Numbered from the stretch's first letter, positions 1-5,960 are shown. The stretch is DNA of 8,614 nucleotides from Firmicutes bacterium CAG:145 (GCA_000435715.1 FR882592.1:36152-44765); one strand, 5' to 3'. Translations and numbers: made by a program. Notes: a model not told the origin generated them from the sequence alone.

Positions 1-1584
1 GTAGCCATAGGACTCTTGGTTTTGCTCTTTATAAAAGGGCCGAAGAAGAAAGAGCGTGTAAAGTGGAAGAGAAATCTCATAGGAGTTCTTCTTGTATTGG
101 CCGTAACTTTCGGCGCCACTTCCATCATGATAAAGACGGGAAAGATAGAGACTTTCTTCGGAAATCTGGCGTATGCCTACAGAGATTACGGCGTAGTATA
201 CTGCTTTACCAATACCTGGCTCAATACCGGAATAAGCAAGCCTGACAATTATAGTCAGGATAGGATGCTTGATATCTTCAGTGATGAGGAGCTGGGAGAT
301 GACAACGCTATGCTGCTGACTCAAAAGGATGAAGATGAAGAACATCCCAATATAATATTCCTCCAGTTGGAATCGTTTATAGATCCGTCCAATATAACTT
401 CTATAGAAACATCAAAAGAAGCATGTCCTAATTTCAGGAATCTGGTAAACAACTATCCGTCGGGACAGCTCACCGTACCGGCCTGCGGAGCCGGAACAGC
501 CAACGTGGAATTTGAAGTCATGACGGGCATCAGCGCTAAATTTTTCGGTCCCGGAGAATATCCGTATAAGTCGGTGCTCAAAGAAAAGACTATGGAAACT
601 CTCGGATATGACCTTAAGAGCCTGGGATATTCCACTCATGCCATACATAATCACAGAGCTGTATTTTATAACAGAAATACGGTGTTCGCCAATATGGGAC
701 TGGACACTTTCACCAGCATAGAGTACATGAGCGATGTGGAAAAGACTCCTAAGAACTGGGCCAAAGACAACATTTTAACCGAATCTATGCTGGACGCTCT
801 CAATTCCACGGAATCCAGAGATATGATATATACCATTTCTGTACAGGGACATGGAAAATATCCCAGCGAGCAGGTGATTCAAAACCCTGAGATCACAGTC
901 ACTTCCGCCCCGTCAGAAGAACTAAAGTGGAAGTTTGAATATTATGTCAATCAGGTACATGAGATGGATAATTTCATCGGACAGCTTACAGAGACTCTGA
1001 GCAATTATGACGAGCCGGTGGTTCTGGTAATGTACGGAGATCATATACCGGCCATAGACATGACCGAGGACGATCTGGCCAGCAGAAACCTTTACGGAAC
1101 AGAATATGTCATCTGGAGCAACTTCGGCCTCGACGGCGACGATGAGGATATGTATTCGTATCAGTTGGCGGCGCACGTAACCGAGATGCTGGATATGCAG
1201 GTGGGAACGGTGTTTACTTATCAGCAGAACCACAAAAACAGCGAGACGTATCTTGAAGATCTGAAAGCGATAGGATATGATATCCTCTACGGAAAGTACT
1301 ACCTCTATGGAGGGAAGAACCCGTTTGAGCCTACGGACATGAAGATGGGCGTGAAGGATATAACTATCGACGAAGTGGTCAAGATAGGGGATAAGTACTA
1401 TATAAAGGGTAAGAATTTTACGGAGTACAGTAAAGTGACTCTCGATGGAAAAACACTAAAGACTATTTATCTGGGAAGCAATATACTGGGGCTCCTGGAG
1501 GATGTAGATCCTGACGATGCGGCCAATATGAAGGTGAGTCAGATAGAGACCAAGAGCAATGAGATATTGAGCACCACCGAGTAA
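1..1584 (+). CDS. LTA synthase family protein (membrane sulfatase-fold phosphoglycerol transferase), 5' partial
   Basis: The frame is open to base 1, so the true start and most of the N-terminal membrane helices lie upstream; a TTG at base 16 would be a poor start inside a helix. What remains is the end of one hydrophobic segment, a basic loop, one more membrane helix (about bases 76-132), a linker, and an extracellular sulfatase-fold domain. LtaS-type signatures are visible: the metal-ligand Glu in NIIFLQLES (codon 370-372), the candidate nucleophile Thr in CGAGTANVEFE (496-498), HNHR (646-657), QGHG with His at 850-852, and YGDH with Asp-His at 1039-1044. By family, such proteins transfer glycerolphosphate from phosphatidylglycerol to a lipid- or glycan-linked acceptor outside the cell. 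A roughly 65-residue C-terminal extension (bases 1354-1560) is beta-rich and resembles an IPT/TIG-like domain, perhaps for substrate or wall binding. It is the first visible gene of an operon with the GNAT gene 12 bases downstream. The exact acceptor cannot be told; LTA-like or another phosphoglycerol polymer is possible. Confidence 0.88.
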   Translation, partial: VAIGLLVLLFIKGPKKKERVKWKRNLIGVLLVLAVTFGATSIMIKTGKIETFFGNLAYAYRDYGVVYCFTNTWLNTGISKPDNYSQDRMLDIFSDEELGDDNAMLLTQKDEDEEHPNIIFLQLESFIDPSNITSIETSKEACPNFRNLVNNYPSGQLTVPACGAGTANVEFEVMTGISAKFFGPGEYPYKSVLKEKTMETLGYDLKSLGYSTHAIHNHRAVFYNRNTVFANMGLDTFTSIEYMSDVEKTPKNWAKDNILTESMLDALNSTESRDMIYTISVQGHGKYPSEQVIQNPEITVTSAPSEELKWKFEYYVNQVHEMDNFIGQLTETLSNYDEPVVLVMYGDHIPAIDMTEDDLASRNLYGTEYVIWSNFGLDGDDEDMYSYQLAAHVTEMLDMQVGTVFTYQQNHKNSETYLEDLKAIGYDILYGKYYLYGGKNPFEPTDMKMGVKDITIDEVVKIGDKYYIKGKNFTEYSKVTLDGKTLKTIYLGSNILGLLEDVDPDDAANMKVSQIETKSNEILSTTE

Positions 1585-1596
1585 AGAGGAAATGAG

Positions 1597-2142
1597 ATGA
1601 AAGAAATCACGACAGAGAGACTCGTTCTTACCCCTTGGAGGGACTGTCAGGAGGACGCCTTAGGTCTCTACAGCTATGCGAAGGATCCGGAGGTAGGGCC
1701 AAGGGCCGGATGGAAGCCTCACGAGAGCGTAGAAGAATCGAGGGAGATAATAAGAAATGTATTTATGCCTCACGCCGTATGGGCTATTCGCGAGAAGGAA
1801 AGCGGCAGGATAGTAGGCAGTATAGGTCTGGAACCGGACAGGCGCAGAGAAGATGTAAGCAGCAAAGAGATGGGATATTCTCTCGGCAGAGAATTCTGGG
1901 GAAGAGGATACATGACAGAGGCAGCTGTAGCTGTGATGGATTACGGTTTCAGGGAGTTTAACCTTACTGTCATGGCTATATGCACTTCTCCCGACAACAA
2001 GAGGTCTCAGAGAGTCATAGAAAAATGCGGATTCAAATTTGAAGGCCGCCAGAGACGGGGATACAGGATCTATGACGGCAGTGACAGAGACAATATGGTT
2101 TATTCTATTCTCAGAGAAGAATGGAAAGAGAGAGGCTTATGA
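1597..2142 (+). CDS. GNAT family N-acetyltransferase, RimJ/RimL type
   Basis: The 181-residue length is normal for the RimJ/RimL-like branch of GNAT enzymes, which move an acetyl group from acetyl-CoA to a protein N-terminal amine or a small-molecule amine. The opening TERLVLTPWR is the usual beta-1 strand of this branch. The acetyl-CoA pyrophosphate loop is seen at residues 98-109 as REFWGRGYMTEA, matching R/Q-x-x-G-x-G/A, and NKRSQRVIEKCGF (134-146) is the usual motif B helix and strand. The start at 1597 follows an AGAGGA about 6 bases upstream; an ATG at 1592 stops after two codons. The stop overlaps the next gene's start (ATGA), implying translational coupling to the DUF218 protein. The cytosolic substrate cannot be predicted. 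The envelope-type neighbours suggest an envelope link, but that is only context. Confidence 0.88.
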   Translation: MKEITTERLVLTPWRDCQEDALGLYSYAKDPEVGPRAGWKPHESVEESREIIRNVFMPHAVWAIREKESGRIVGSIGLEPDRRREDVSSKEMGYSLGREFWGRGYMTEAAVAVMDYGFREFNLTVMAICTSPDNKRSQRVIEKCGFKFEGRQRRGYRIYDGSDRDNMVYSILREEWKERGL

Positions 2143-2855
2143 CTGCAAAAAAGAAGATTTTGAAAACCATCGCAGCCGTTGCCGTGATCATAGCTGCTTT
2201 GGCAGCGGTATCAGTTCTCATGGTGAACTTTTCAGTCAAGAACAGCGTAGAGGATAAGATCATATACACCGTTACTGGAGATACAGCTTTTGATAATGAA
2301 AATATATCTGAAATGAAAGCACTAGAGCCGGACTGCATACTAATACTGGGAGCGGGCATCACTGATAAGGATACGCCTTCGCCCATGCTTAAAGACAGGC
2401 TGGACGCAGGTATACAGATCTATAAAGAGGGAGTGGCTTCCAAAATATTGCTCAGTGGCGATAACGGACAGCAGGAACATAACGAGATACATGTGATGCT
2501 CAAGTATGCTAAAGAGGCGGGGGTGCCTGAGGAGGATATCTTTTGCGACCACGCCGGATTTTCAACGTATGATTCTATGTACAGAGCCTCCAGCATATTT
2601 GGGGTAGAGAGGGCCATCGTAGTCACCCAGAAATATCATCAGTACAGGGCGCTGTATGTAGGCGAAGAGCTGGGACTTGACGTGTGGGGCGTAGCTTCTG
2701 ATCAGGAAGAGTACGCAGGTCAAAGCTACAGGGATCTCAGGGAAATACTGGCCAGGATCAAAGACTTCGGAAAGGCCGCCATAAAGTCAGAGTCCGTCTT
2801 AGGCGGAGAAGTCATTCCTATAAGCGGCAGCGGTATAATAAGCCATGGGGAATGA
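2139..2855 (+). CDS. SanA/YdcF-like DUF218 membrane-anchored protein
   Basis: The preferred start is the ATG at 2139, which overlaps the preceding stop as ATGA and has a GAGAGAGG Shine-Dalgarno-like run just upstream; an in-frame ATG at 2121 would add six residues but fits worse. This gives 238 residues. A single N-terminal membrane helix (about residues 7-29, after a KKK start) anchors the protein with its domain most likely outside. The DUF218 fold shows PDCILILGAGI (64-74), the conserved Arg87, SGDNG (106-110), Glu116 in HNEI, and TQKYHQYRA (163-171). In E. coli the homologues SanA and ElyC affect vancomycin sensitivity and envelope polysaccharide synthesis; their chemistry is not firmly settled. 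Placement with an LTA synthase family gene supports an envelope role. It is the last gene of the operon: a terminator hairpin follows 28 bases after the stop. Confidence 0.85.
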   Translation: MTAKKKILKTIAAVAVIIAALAAVSVLMVNFSVKNSVEDKIIYTVTGDTAFDNENISEMKALEPDCILILGAGITDKDTPSPMLKDRLDAGIQIYKEGVASKILLSGDNGQQEHNEIHVMLKYAKEAGVPEEDIFCDHAGFSTYDSMYRASSIFGVERAIVVTQKYHQYRALYVGEELGLDVWGVASDQEEYAGQSYRDLREILARIKDFGKAAIKSESVLGGEVIPISGSGIISHGE

Positions 2856-2882
2856 CAGGCGGTAACAACGAAGAGACGATGA

Positions 2883-2925
2883 GCATAATATATAGAGGAC
2901 TTAAAGTCCTCTATTTTTATTATGC
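2883..2925. terminator. Hairpin terminator after the envelope operon
   Basis: Arms of 11 bases (2892-2902 and 2904-2914, read ATAGAGGACTT against AAGTCCTCTAT) meet around a single base, so 3-4 central bases must form the loop. The 3' arm runs into TTTTTATTAT. The stem can extend outward through GCATAATA (2883-2890) and TATTATGC (2918-2925) across a small internal loop. It ends the sanA-like operon; the cysteine desulfurase ribosome binding site begins right after it, so part of the transcripts may read through into that gene. Confidence 0.75.
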
Positions 2926-2937
2926 GGGGATACGAAT

Positions 2938-4077
2938 ATGATATATCTTGATAACGGAGCGACGTCTTTTCCAAAGCCAAAGGAGATGATAGCTGCCATG
3001 AAAGAATGTATGGCAAAATACTGCGGCAACCCGGGTAGGTCCGGGCACGCCATGTCTCTCAGGACGGGAGAGGAAGTGTATCACGCCAGGCGCAAGGTAG
3101 CCGGACTCTTTGGCATCAAAAATGGCGAGAGGCTGGTGTTCACTAAGAATACTACAGAAGCTTTGAACATGGGCTTAAAAGGATTTCTCAAAAAAGGAGA
3201 TCATGCCATAACCACGTCTATGGAACATAATTCTGTCCTCAGACCTCTCAAAGCGCTGGAAAGATATGGAGTACAACATTCAATAGTCAGGGCAGACAGG
3301 CTGGGCATGGTAAATCCGTGCGACATAGAAAAGGCCATACAATCCAATACCAAGTTGATAGTGGTGACTGCCGCCTCAAATGTGACGGGAAGTAAGATGC
3401 CCCTTGAAGAGATAAGTCTCATAGCAAAAAAGCGGGGAGTGGCCCTGATGGTAGACGGCGCCCAGGGGGCGGGGATGATGGACCTCGATGTGGAAAGACT
3501 CAACATCAGCATGCTGGCGGTTCCGGGACATAAGGGGCTTTTGGGCCCTCTGGGAACAGGCGCGCTGTATGCTGCGCCGTGGGTGAATTTAACGCCGATA
3601 ATGGAAGGCGGCACGGGAACTGAATCAAAGAGCAGGCTTCAGCCTCGGGAGTTTCCAGAGGGGTTTGAAGCGGGAACGGTAAACGCTCCGGCCATAATAG
3701 GCCTTGGCGTAAGCGCTGAATTTGTGGGAAAGATCGGTCCTGACGTCATAGGCCGGTACGAGGAAGATCTGATAACTTGCCTTGACGAAAATTTGATGAA
3801 TATGGAGTTCGTAAAGTTATATGGGCCGTCGCCGTCCGAAAAGACAGGCATATCTCTTATAACTATAGACGGACTTGAGGCGGAAGAAGTCACTGCGCTT
3901 TTAAATATTGACTACCAGATAGCCGTGCGGGGAGGATACCACTGCGCAGGACTGGCGCACAAGACTATAGGAACATGGGATACGGGGGCGGTGAGGATCA
4001 GCGTTGGCCCTTATAACACTAAAAGCGATATATATGCGCTCATCGACGCTATATGGAAGATAGGAAAAAACTCCTGA
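2938..4077 (+). CDS. NifS-like cysteine desulfurase family protein (class V PLP aminotransferase)
   Basis: The 379-residue protein starts at an ATG with GGGGA 7 bases upstream. By family it is a PLP enzyme that removes sulfur from cysteine as an enzyme-bound persulfide, giving alanine. Visible landmarks are MIYLDNGATSFPKP at the start, His97 in MEHNSV (stacks on PLP), Asp173 and Gln176 in VDGAQGAG (bind the pyridine ring), the Schiff-base Lys199 in PGHKGLLGPLGTG, and the catalytic Cys336 in RGGYHCAGLAHKTIGT. The layout resembles the SufS/Csd-like group found as lone genes in Clostridia rather than IscS. No iscU, sufU, thiI, mnmA or selenium gene is next to it, so the sulfur acceptor is unknown; a selenocysteine lyase role is not excluded. 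Isoleucine is written ATA in 22 of 28 codons, the local host pattern. The tRNA-Pro promoter begins about 38 bases after the stop. Confidence 0.88.
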   Translation: MIYLDNGATSFPKPKEMIAAMKECMAKYCGNPGRSGHAMSLRTGEEVYHARRKVAGLFGIKNGERLVFTKNTTEALNMGLKGFLKKGDHAITTSMEHNSVLRPLKALERYGVQHSIVRADRLGMVNPCDIEKAIQSNTKLIVVTAASNVTGSKMPLEEISLIAKKRGVALMVDGAQGAGMMDLDVERLNISMLAVPGHKGLLGPLGTGALYAAPWVNLTPIMEGGTGTESKSRLQPREFPEGFEAGTVNAPAIIGLGVSAEFVGKIGPDVIGRYEEDLITCLDENLMNMEFVKLYGPSPSEKTGISLITIDGLEAEEVTALLNIDYQIAVRGGYHCAGLAHKTIGTWDTGAVRISVGPYNTKSDIYALIDAIWKIGKNS

Positions 4078-4115
4078 AAAATTACATAATTCTGTAAACC
4101 TTGGGCCTCTATCTG

Positions 4116-4144
4116 TAGACAAAAGGATAAAAATGTGGTAATAT
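4116..4144 (+). promoter_or_regulatory. Candidate promoter of tRNA-Pro
   Basis: TAGACA at 4116-4121 matches five of six bases of a sigma-70 type -35 box. A 17-base spacer separates it from TAATAT at 4139-4144, a weaker -10. Transcription would begin near 4151, a few bases before the tRNA 5' end. Prediction by eye only. Confidence 0.5.
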
Positions 4145-4155
4145 ATTTTGCGTTA

Positions 4156-4232
4156 CGGGATGTGGCTCAGCTTGGTAGAGCGTTGCGTTCGGGACGCAAA
4201 GGCCGCAGGTTCGAATCCTGTCATCCCGACCA
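4156..4232 (+). tRNA. tRNA-Pro (anticodon CGG), CCA encoded
   Basis: The 77-base cloverleaf folds fully. The acceptor is CGGGATG (4156-4162) with CATCCCG (4222-4228), discriminator A4229 and encoded CCA at 4230-4232. The D stem is GCTC (4165-4168) with GAGC (4178-4181). The anticodon stem is TTGCG (4183-4187) with CGCAA (4195-4199) around loop TTCGGGA, giving anticodon CGG at 4190-4192, which reads CCG proline codons. The T stem is GCAGG (4205-4209) with CCTGT (4217-4221), one G-T pair, around TTCGAAT. It stands alone with its own promoter and terminator. Coding frames across it are artefacts. Confidence 0.97.
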
Positions 4233-4233
4233 C

Positions 4234-4274
4234 GTCGGAGCAAACGTCATATCGTTTGCTCCGACTTATTTTAT
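4234..4274 (+). terminator. Intrinsic terminator of tRNA-Pro
   Basis: A perfect 13-base-pair stem, GTCGGAGCAAACG (4234-4246) with CGTTTGCTCCGAC (4253-4265), around loop TCATAT is followed by TTATTTTAT. It begins two bases after the encoded CCA, so it fits termination of the tRNA transcript. Its 3' arm can alternatively pair with sequence further downstream (4273-4284). Confidence 0.85.
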
Positions 4275-4284
4275 AAGTCAGAGC
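4258..4284 (+). repeat. Alternative hairpin overlapping the tRNA terminator
   Basis: GCTCCGACTTAT (4258-4269) and ATAAGTCAGAGC (4273-4284) form a 12-base-pair stem with one mismatch around TTT. Its left arm is the right arm of the tRNA terminator, so the two hairpins exclude each other. The sequence 4277-4292 is a degenerate second copy of 4234-4250 (GTCGGAGCAAAC against GTCAGAGCGCAC, then TCAT). The function is unknown; this may be a decayed extragenic palindrome or a backup terminator. Confidence 0.55.
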
Positions 4285-4310
4285 GCACTCATTTTGTTGC
4301 TTCTCCTTTC

Positions 4311-4373
4311 CAAATCACAACCGCTGCGCTGGGTTGCGATTTGGTTTCGCCGCGTTGCGGCGTTTTTGTTTTT
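4311..4373 (+). terminator. Two tandem hairpins, the second with a T-rich tail
   Basis: The first hairpin pairs CAAATCACAACC (4311-4322) with GGTTGCGATTTG (4332-4343), with one internal mismatch. The second pairs CGCCGC (4348-4353) with GCGGCG (4357-4362) around GTT and runs into TTTTTGTTTTT (4363-4373), a good + strand intrinsic terminator. No + strand gene other than the tRNA precedes it, so it may be a backup for the tRNA transcript or part of a repeat family. Confidence 0.6.
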
Positions 4374-4411
4374 CATTTTTAAAATATCGATTTTAACCGT
4401 CTTTTGCAAGA

Positions 4412-4440
4412 TAAAAAACCGCCTTGCGGCGGTTTTTTTA
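4412..4440. terminator. Bidirectional intrinsic terminator
   Basis: TAAAAAACCGCC (4412-4423) and GGCGGTTTTTTTA (4428-4440) pair around loop TTGC. A GC-rich core flanked by A and T runs works on both strands. On the minus strand it would end leftward transcripts from the vat-like unit; on the + strand it would stop anything passing the tRNA. It marks the likely left end of the vat-like transcription unit. Confidence 0.85.
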
Positions 4441-4607
4441 AAAAATTAGGGGATGAGAACCTGAGAAGGCACGAGCGTAAAATAAAGCCTACGAAACTAT
4501 TGTCTTATAATTTCTTGAAAAAAATACTAAACTCAACACCTTATACATTAACCTTAAAAAAGTAGACCGGATTGCCAAATTCCGCTTAGCGGAAGAATTC
4601 ACTCCGA
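4441..4607. other. AT-rich stretch without a supported gene
   Basis: I see no gene with a start and ribosome binding site here on either strand. The one visible structure is a hairpin of TTCCGC (4580-4585) and GCGGAA (4589-4594) around TTA, which on the minus strand could weakly terminate the fragment ending at 4608. The stretch may be remnant DNA between the terminator and the leftward unit. Confidence 0.5.
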
Positions 4608-4730
4608 TTAACCCTGATGTTTTCTTTCCATTTCTTCTCTCAGCAATTTTTTCAGAGTGTCCTGTTTATTAGTCAAGCCTTCGAAAAATGCCAAAAGTTT
4701 CGTTTCAGTAGCTCGATTAAACTTTAAAGT
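4608..4730 (-). pseudogene. C-terminal-like fragment of a small RHH-like protein (start missing)
   Basis: Directly after the stop of the 57-residue protein, in the same frame, 40 sense codons stay open to a TAA at 4610-4608. They encode TLKFNRATETKLL, AFFEGLTNKQ and DTLKKLLREEMERKHQG in sequence. The composition is that of a real soluble helical protein. The NKQ...LL/LIREEM pattern resembles the end of small ribbon-helix-helix-like proteins common in Clostridia. There is no ATG or GTG start and no ribosome binding site; a TTG exists but without a good site. It is probably a 5'-truncated remnant. Alternatives are an uncommon start codon or a product translated by reinitiation after the upstream gene. 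The family assignment is from memory of the pattern and weak. Confidence 0.4.
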
Positions 4731-4904
4731 TTACCTTTCCTTTTCTCTGTTTTGCCCTAATGCAATAAATCCCGCCGTAACAGCCAGAGCAAACATGATA
4801 TCATGTTCGCCCAGCGGATTCGTCATTATGGAATAAATTAAAAACGCTGTACAAATCAACAGTATCACCAATATGATCCTGCGAATAATTTTGCTTTCTT
4901 TCAT
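4731..4904 (-). CDS. Small hydrophobic membrane protein, 57 aa, unknown function
   Basis: An ATG at 4904-4902 follows a clear CGGAGG Shine-Dalgarno with about 9 bases spacing, and the frame runs 57 residues to TAA at 4733-4731. The protein opens MKESKIIRR, has a first membrane helix (about residues 10-27, IILVILLICTAFLIYSIM), a short polar loop NPLGEHD, a second hydrophobic segment (about 35-49, MFALAVTAGFIALG), and a charged tail QNREKER. This is the shape of a two-helix membrane protein with basic ends inside. It lies 63 bases after the vat-like gene on the same strand and is probably co-transcribed. I do not recognise a family. Its own ribosome binding site and the helix pattern argue that it is real. 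Confidence 0.7.
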   Translation of the reverse strand: MKESKIIRRIILVILLICTAFLIYSIMTNPLGEHDIMFALAVTAGFIALGQNREKER

Positions 4905-4967
4905 TGCATATAACCTCCGTTATAACTTCGAATTCACACTTCTGAAATATTTCTTATCTTTTTTAAA

Positions 4968-5576
4968 TCACCGCTTGCATAAGGCTTCAAGATTTGTAAA
5001 TATCTTTTCTGGCGGCCAGTTCCACCATTGCAGCTCTTGCAAATATGAAATGAGTTCGTCGTCAAATCGCTTTTTGACGATTTTGCAAGGGTTCCCGGCT
5101 GCGATGCAGTAAGGGTCAATATCTTTTGCCACAACTGAATTTGCCCCGATGATAGCCCCGTTACCGATATGGACCCCCGGCATGACAGTGACATTTTGGC
5201 CAATCCAGACGTCGCTTCCGATGACAGTGTCGCCTTTGTGCGGCAGATCTTTTAAGGCAGGGGTGCATTTTTCACAGCCGCTCCCCATGATATTAAACGG
5301 ATAAGTAGTTACACTGTTCATCCTGTGGTTGGCGCCGTTCATTACGAACTCAATACCTTTTGCGATAGCGCAAAACTTCCCGATGATCAGCTTATCTCCG
5401 AGAAAGTCATAGTGGTGAGTCACATGTTCTTCAAACTTTTCTGCGCCGTTTATATCATCATAATAGGTATATTCGCCTACCGTAATATTGGGGCGGGTAA
5501 TTATATTCTTAATGAAGCAGACGCTTTTAATTGTTTCATTTGGATACACTGCATTGGGGTCCGGTCCGTACTGCAT
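4968..5576 (-). CDS. Vat-like xenobiotic acetyltransferase (streptogramin A / CatB-type O-acetyltransferase family)
   Basis: The start is the ATG at 5576-5574, with AGGAGG 8 bases upstream; a TTG two codons earlier is too close to that site. The 202-residue protein is close to the 209-219 of Vat enzymes. These trimeric left-handed beta-helix proteins acetylate a hydroxyl of group A streptogramins using acetyl-CoA. Shared features are an N-terminal YPNETIKSVCFIK stretch, VGEYTYYD (33-40), LIIGKFCAIAKGI, the catalytic His84 in MNGANHRM, TYPFN, GDTVIGSDVWIGQNVTVMPG, hexapeptide repeats (IGNGAIIGANSVV), the AAGNP loop, and RFDDEL with WWNWP at the C-terminus. From memory of Vat(D) the similarity looks strong along the whole length, but an identity value cannot be given and the natural substrate may differ. 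ATA is rare here (3 of about 21 Ile codons), unlike the flanking genes. It is the first gene of a leftward unit and diverges from the MATE gene. Confidence 0.88.
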   Translation of the reverse strand: MQYGPDPNAVYPNETIKSVCFIKNIITRPNITVGEYTYYDDINGAEKFEEHVTHHYDFLGDKLIIGKFCAIAKGIEFVMNGANHRMNSVTTYPFNIMGSGCEKCTPALKDLPHKGDTVIGSDVWIGQNVTVMPGVHIGNGAIIGANSVVAKDIDPYCIAAGNPCKIVKKRFDDELISYLQELQWWNWPPEKIFTNLEALCKR

Positions 5577-5616
5577 TTTCAAAACCTCCTAATCAGCTTT
5601 TAGCTTGTTTCTCTGA

Positions 5617-5628
5617 TTATAGTATACA
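5617..5628 (-). promoter_or_regulatory. Candidate -10 region for the vat-like unit
   Basis: On the minus strand the sequence TATACTATAAT lies about 40-50 bases upstream of the vat-like start codon and contains two overlapping -10-like boxes. No convincing -35 is seen at 16-18 bases. AAGCTAAAAGCT between it and the ribosome binding site can form a small hairpin. Weak prediction. Confidence 0.35.
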
Positions 5629-5787
5629 AGCCTGTGAAAGAGAAGCTGCGATGTGATGCAGAAAAAGATGAACTGAGGCGAGAGCCATGTCTTTCATGTT
5701 CGTGTATGAGCCGGAGAGTTATGGCTTGTCCGCTTCGGATAGAAAGAGCAGAGCTTTTATAAAAAATACTGATTTCACAAAAAGGCC

Positions 5788-5815
5788 TTGACAGATTTTT
5801 AAGAGATGCTATAAT
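5788..5815 (+). promoter_or_regulatory. Strong sigma-70 type promoter of the MATE leader
   Basis: A perfect TTGACA (5788-5793), a 16-base spacer and a perfect TATAAT (5810-5815) preceded by TG in an extended -10 arrangement (TGCTATAAT). Transcription should begin near 5821-5823, leaving a leader of about 160 bases before the MATE start. Such a strong promoter in front of a terminator fits control by attenuation rather than by initiation. Confidence 0.85.
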
Positions 5816-5820
5816 ACACC

Positions 5821-5960
5821 ATGTTTATCGGAGGACTTATAATCGTAAGTATAAGGCCGGATAAGATACTGAACATAGGATTCGACGGAGGGTATTCTTG
5901 CGTACGAGAAGCCCGGATAAGAGAATCGCTCTTGTTCAGATATTTTATCCGGCTTTTTTG
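5821..5960 (+). ncRNA. Structured leader RNA with terminator; candidate guanidine-IV (mepA motif) riboswitch
   Basis: The roughly 140-base leader between the promoter and the MATE ribosome binding site is densely self-complementary. CTTATA/TATAAG forms a small 5' hairpin (5836-5855). CCGGATAAGA occurs twice (5857-5866 and 5913-5922), and both copies can pair with the 3' arm ending at 5953. The first copy extends to about 20 pairs (5856-5875 with 5933-5953, one bulge). Between them GGG(TA)TTCT pairs with AGAA(G)CCC around a loop holding the palindrome CGTACG (5890-5914). The 3' arm runs directly into T6. This is the layout of a ligand-controlled transcription attenuator. Guanidine-IV riboswitches are known in Clostridia in front of MepA-like MATE genes, which is the reason for the class suggestion; I cannot confirm it against the consensus. 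Antibiotic-sensing attenuation by a leader peptide is the main alternative. Confidence 0.65.
5913..5959 (+). terminator. Intrinsic terminator of the MATE leader
   Basis: CCGGATAA (5913-5920) pairs with TTATCCGG (5945-5952), with a GAG/CTC inner hairpin (5921-5923 with 5929-5931), followed by C and six T (5954-5959). The same 3' arm can instead pair with 5856-5868, so terminator formation depends on which upstream copy wins. It sits 23 bases before the MATE start codon and would cut off transcription of the pump. Confidence 0.75.

Noticed and set aside
4135..4449. 104-codon open frame on the + strand
   Set aside because: It runs straight across the tRNA-Pro, its terminator and the following hairpins; the protein-like text is translated tRNA.
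5325..5603. 92-codon + strand frame, and others opposite the vat-like gene
   Set aside because: Antisense shadow of a gene with clear motifs and a good ribosome binding site.
5687..5791. 34-codon + strand frame (MSFMFVYEPESYG...) upstream of the MATE promoter
   Set aside because: Only a poor GAGGCGAG site precedes it, it has no recognisable family pattern, and its end overlaps the -35 box of the MATE promoter.
5836..5855. Resemblance of TTATAATC to the J1/2 segment of purine riboswitches
   Set aside because: The J2/3 (TTTCTACC-like), the two loop motifs and a three-way junction are not found.
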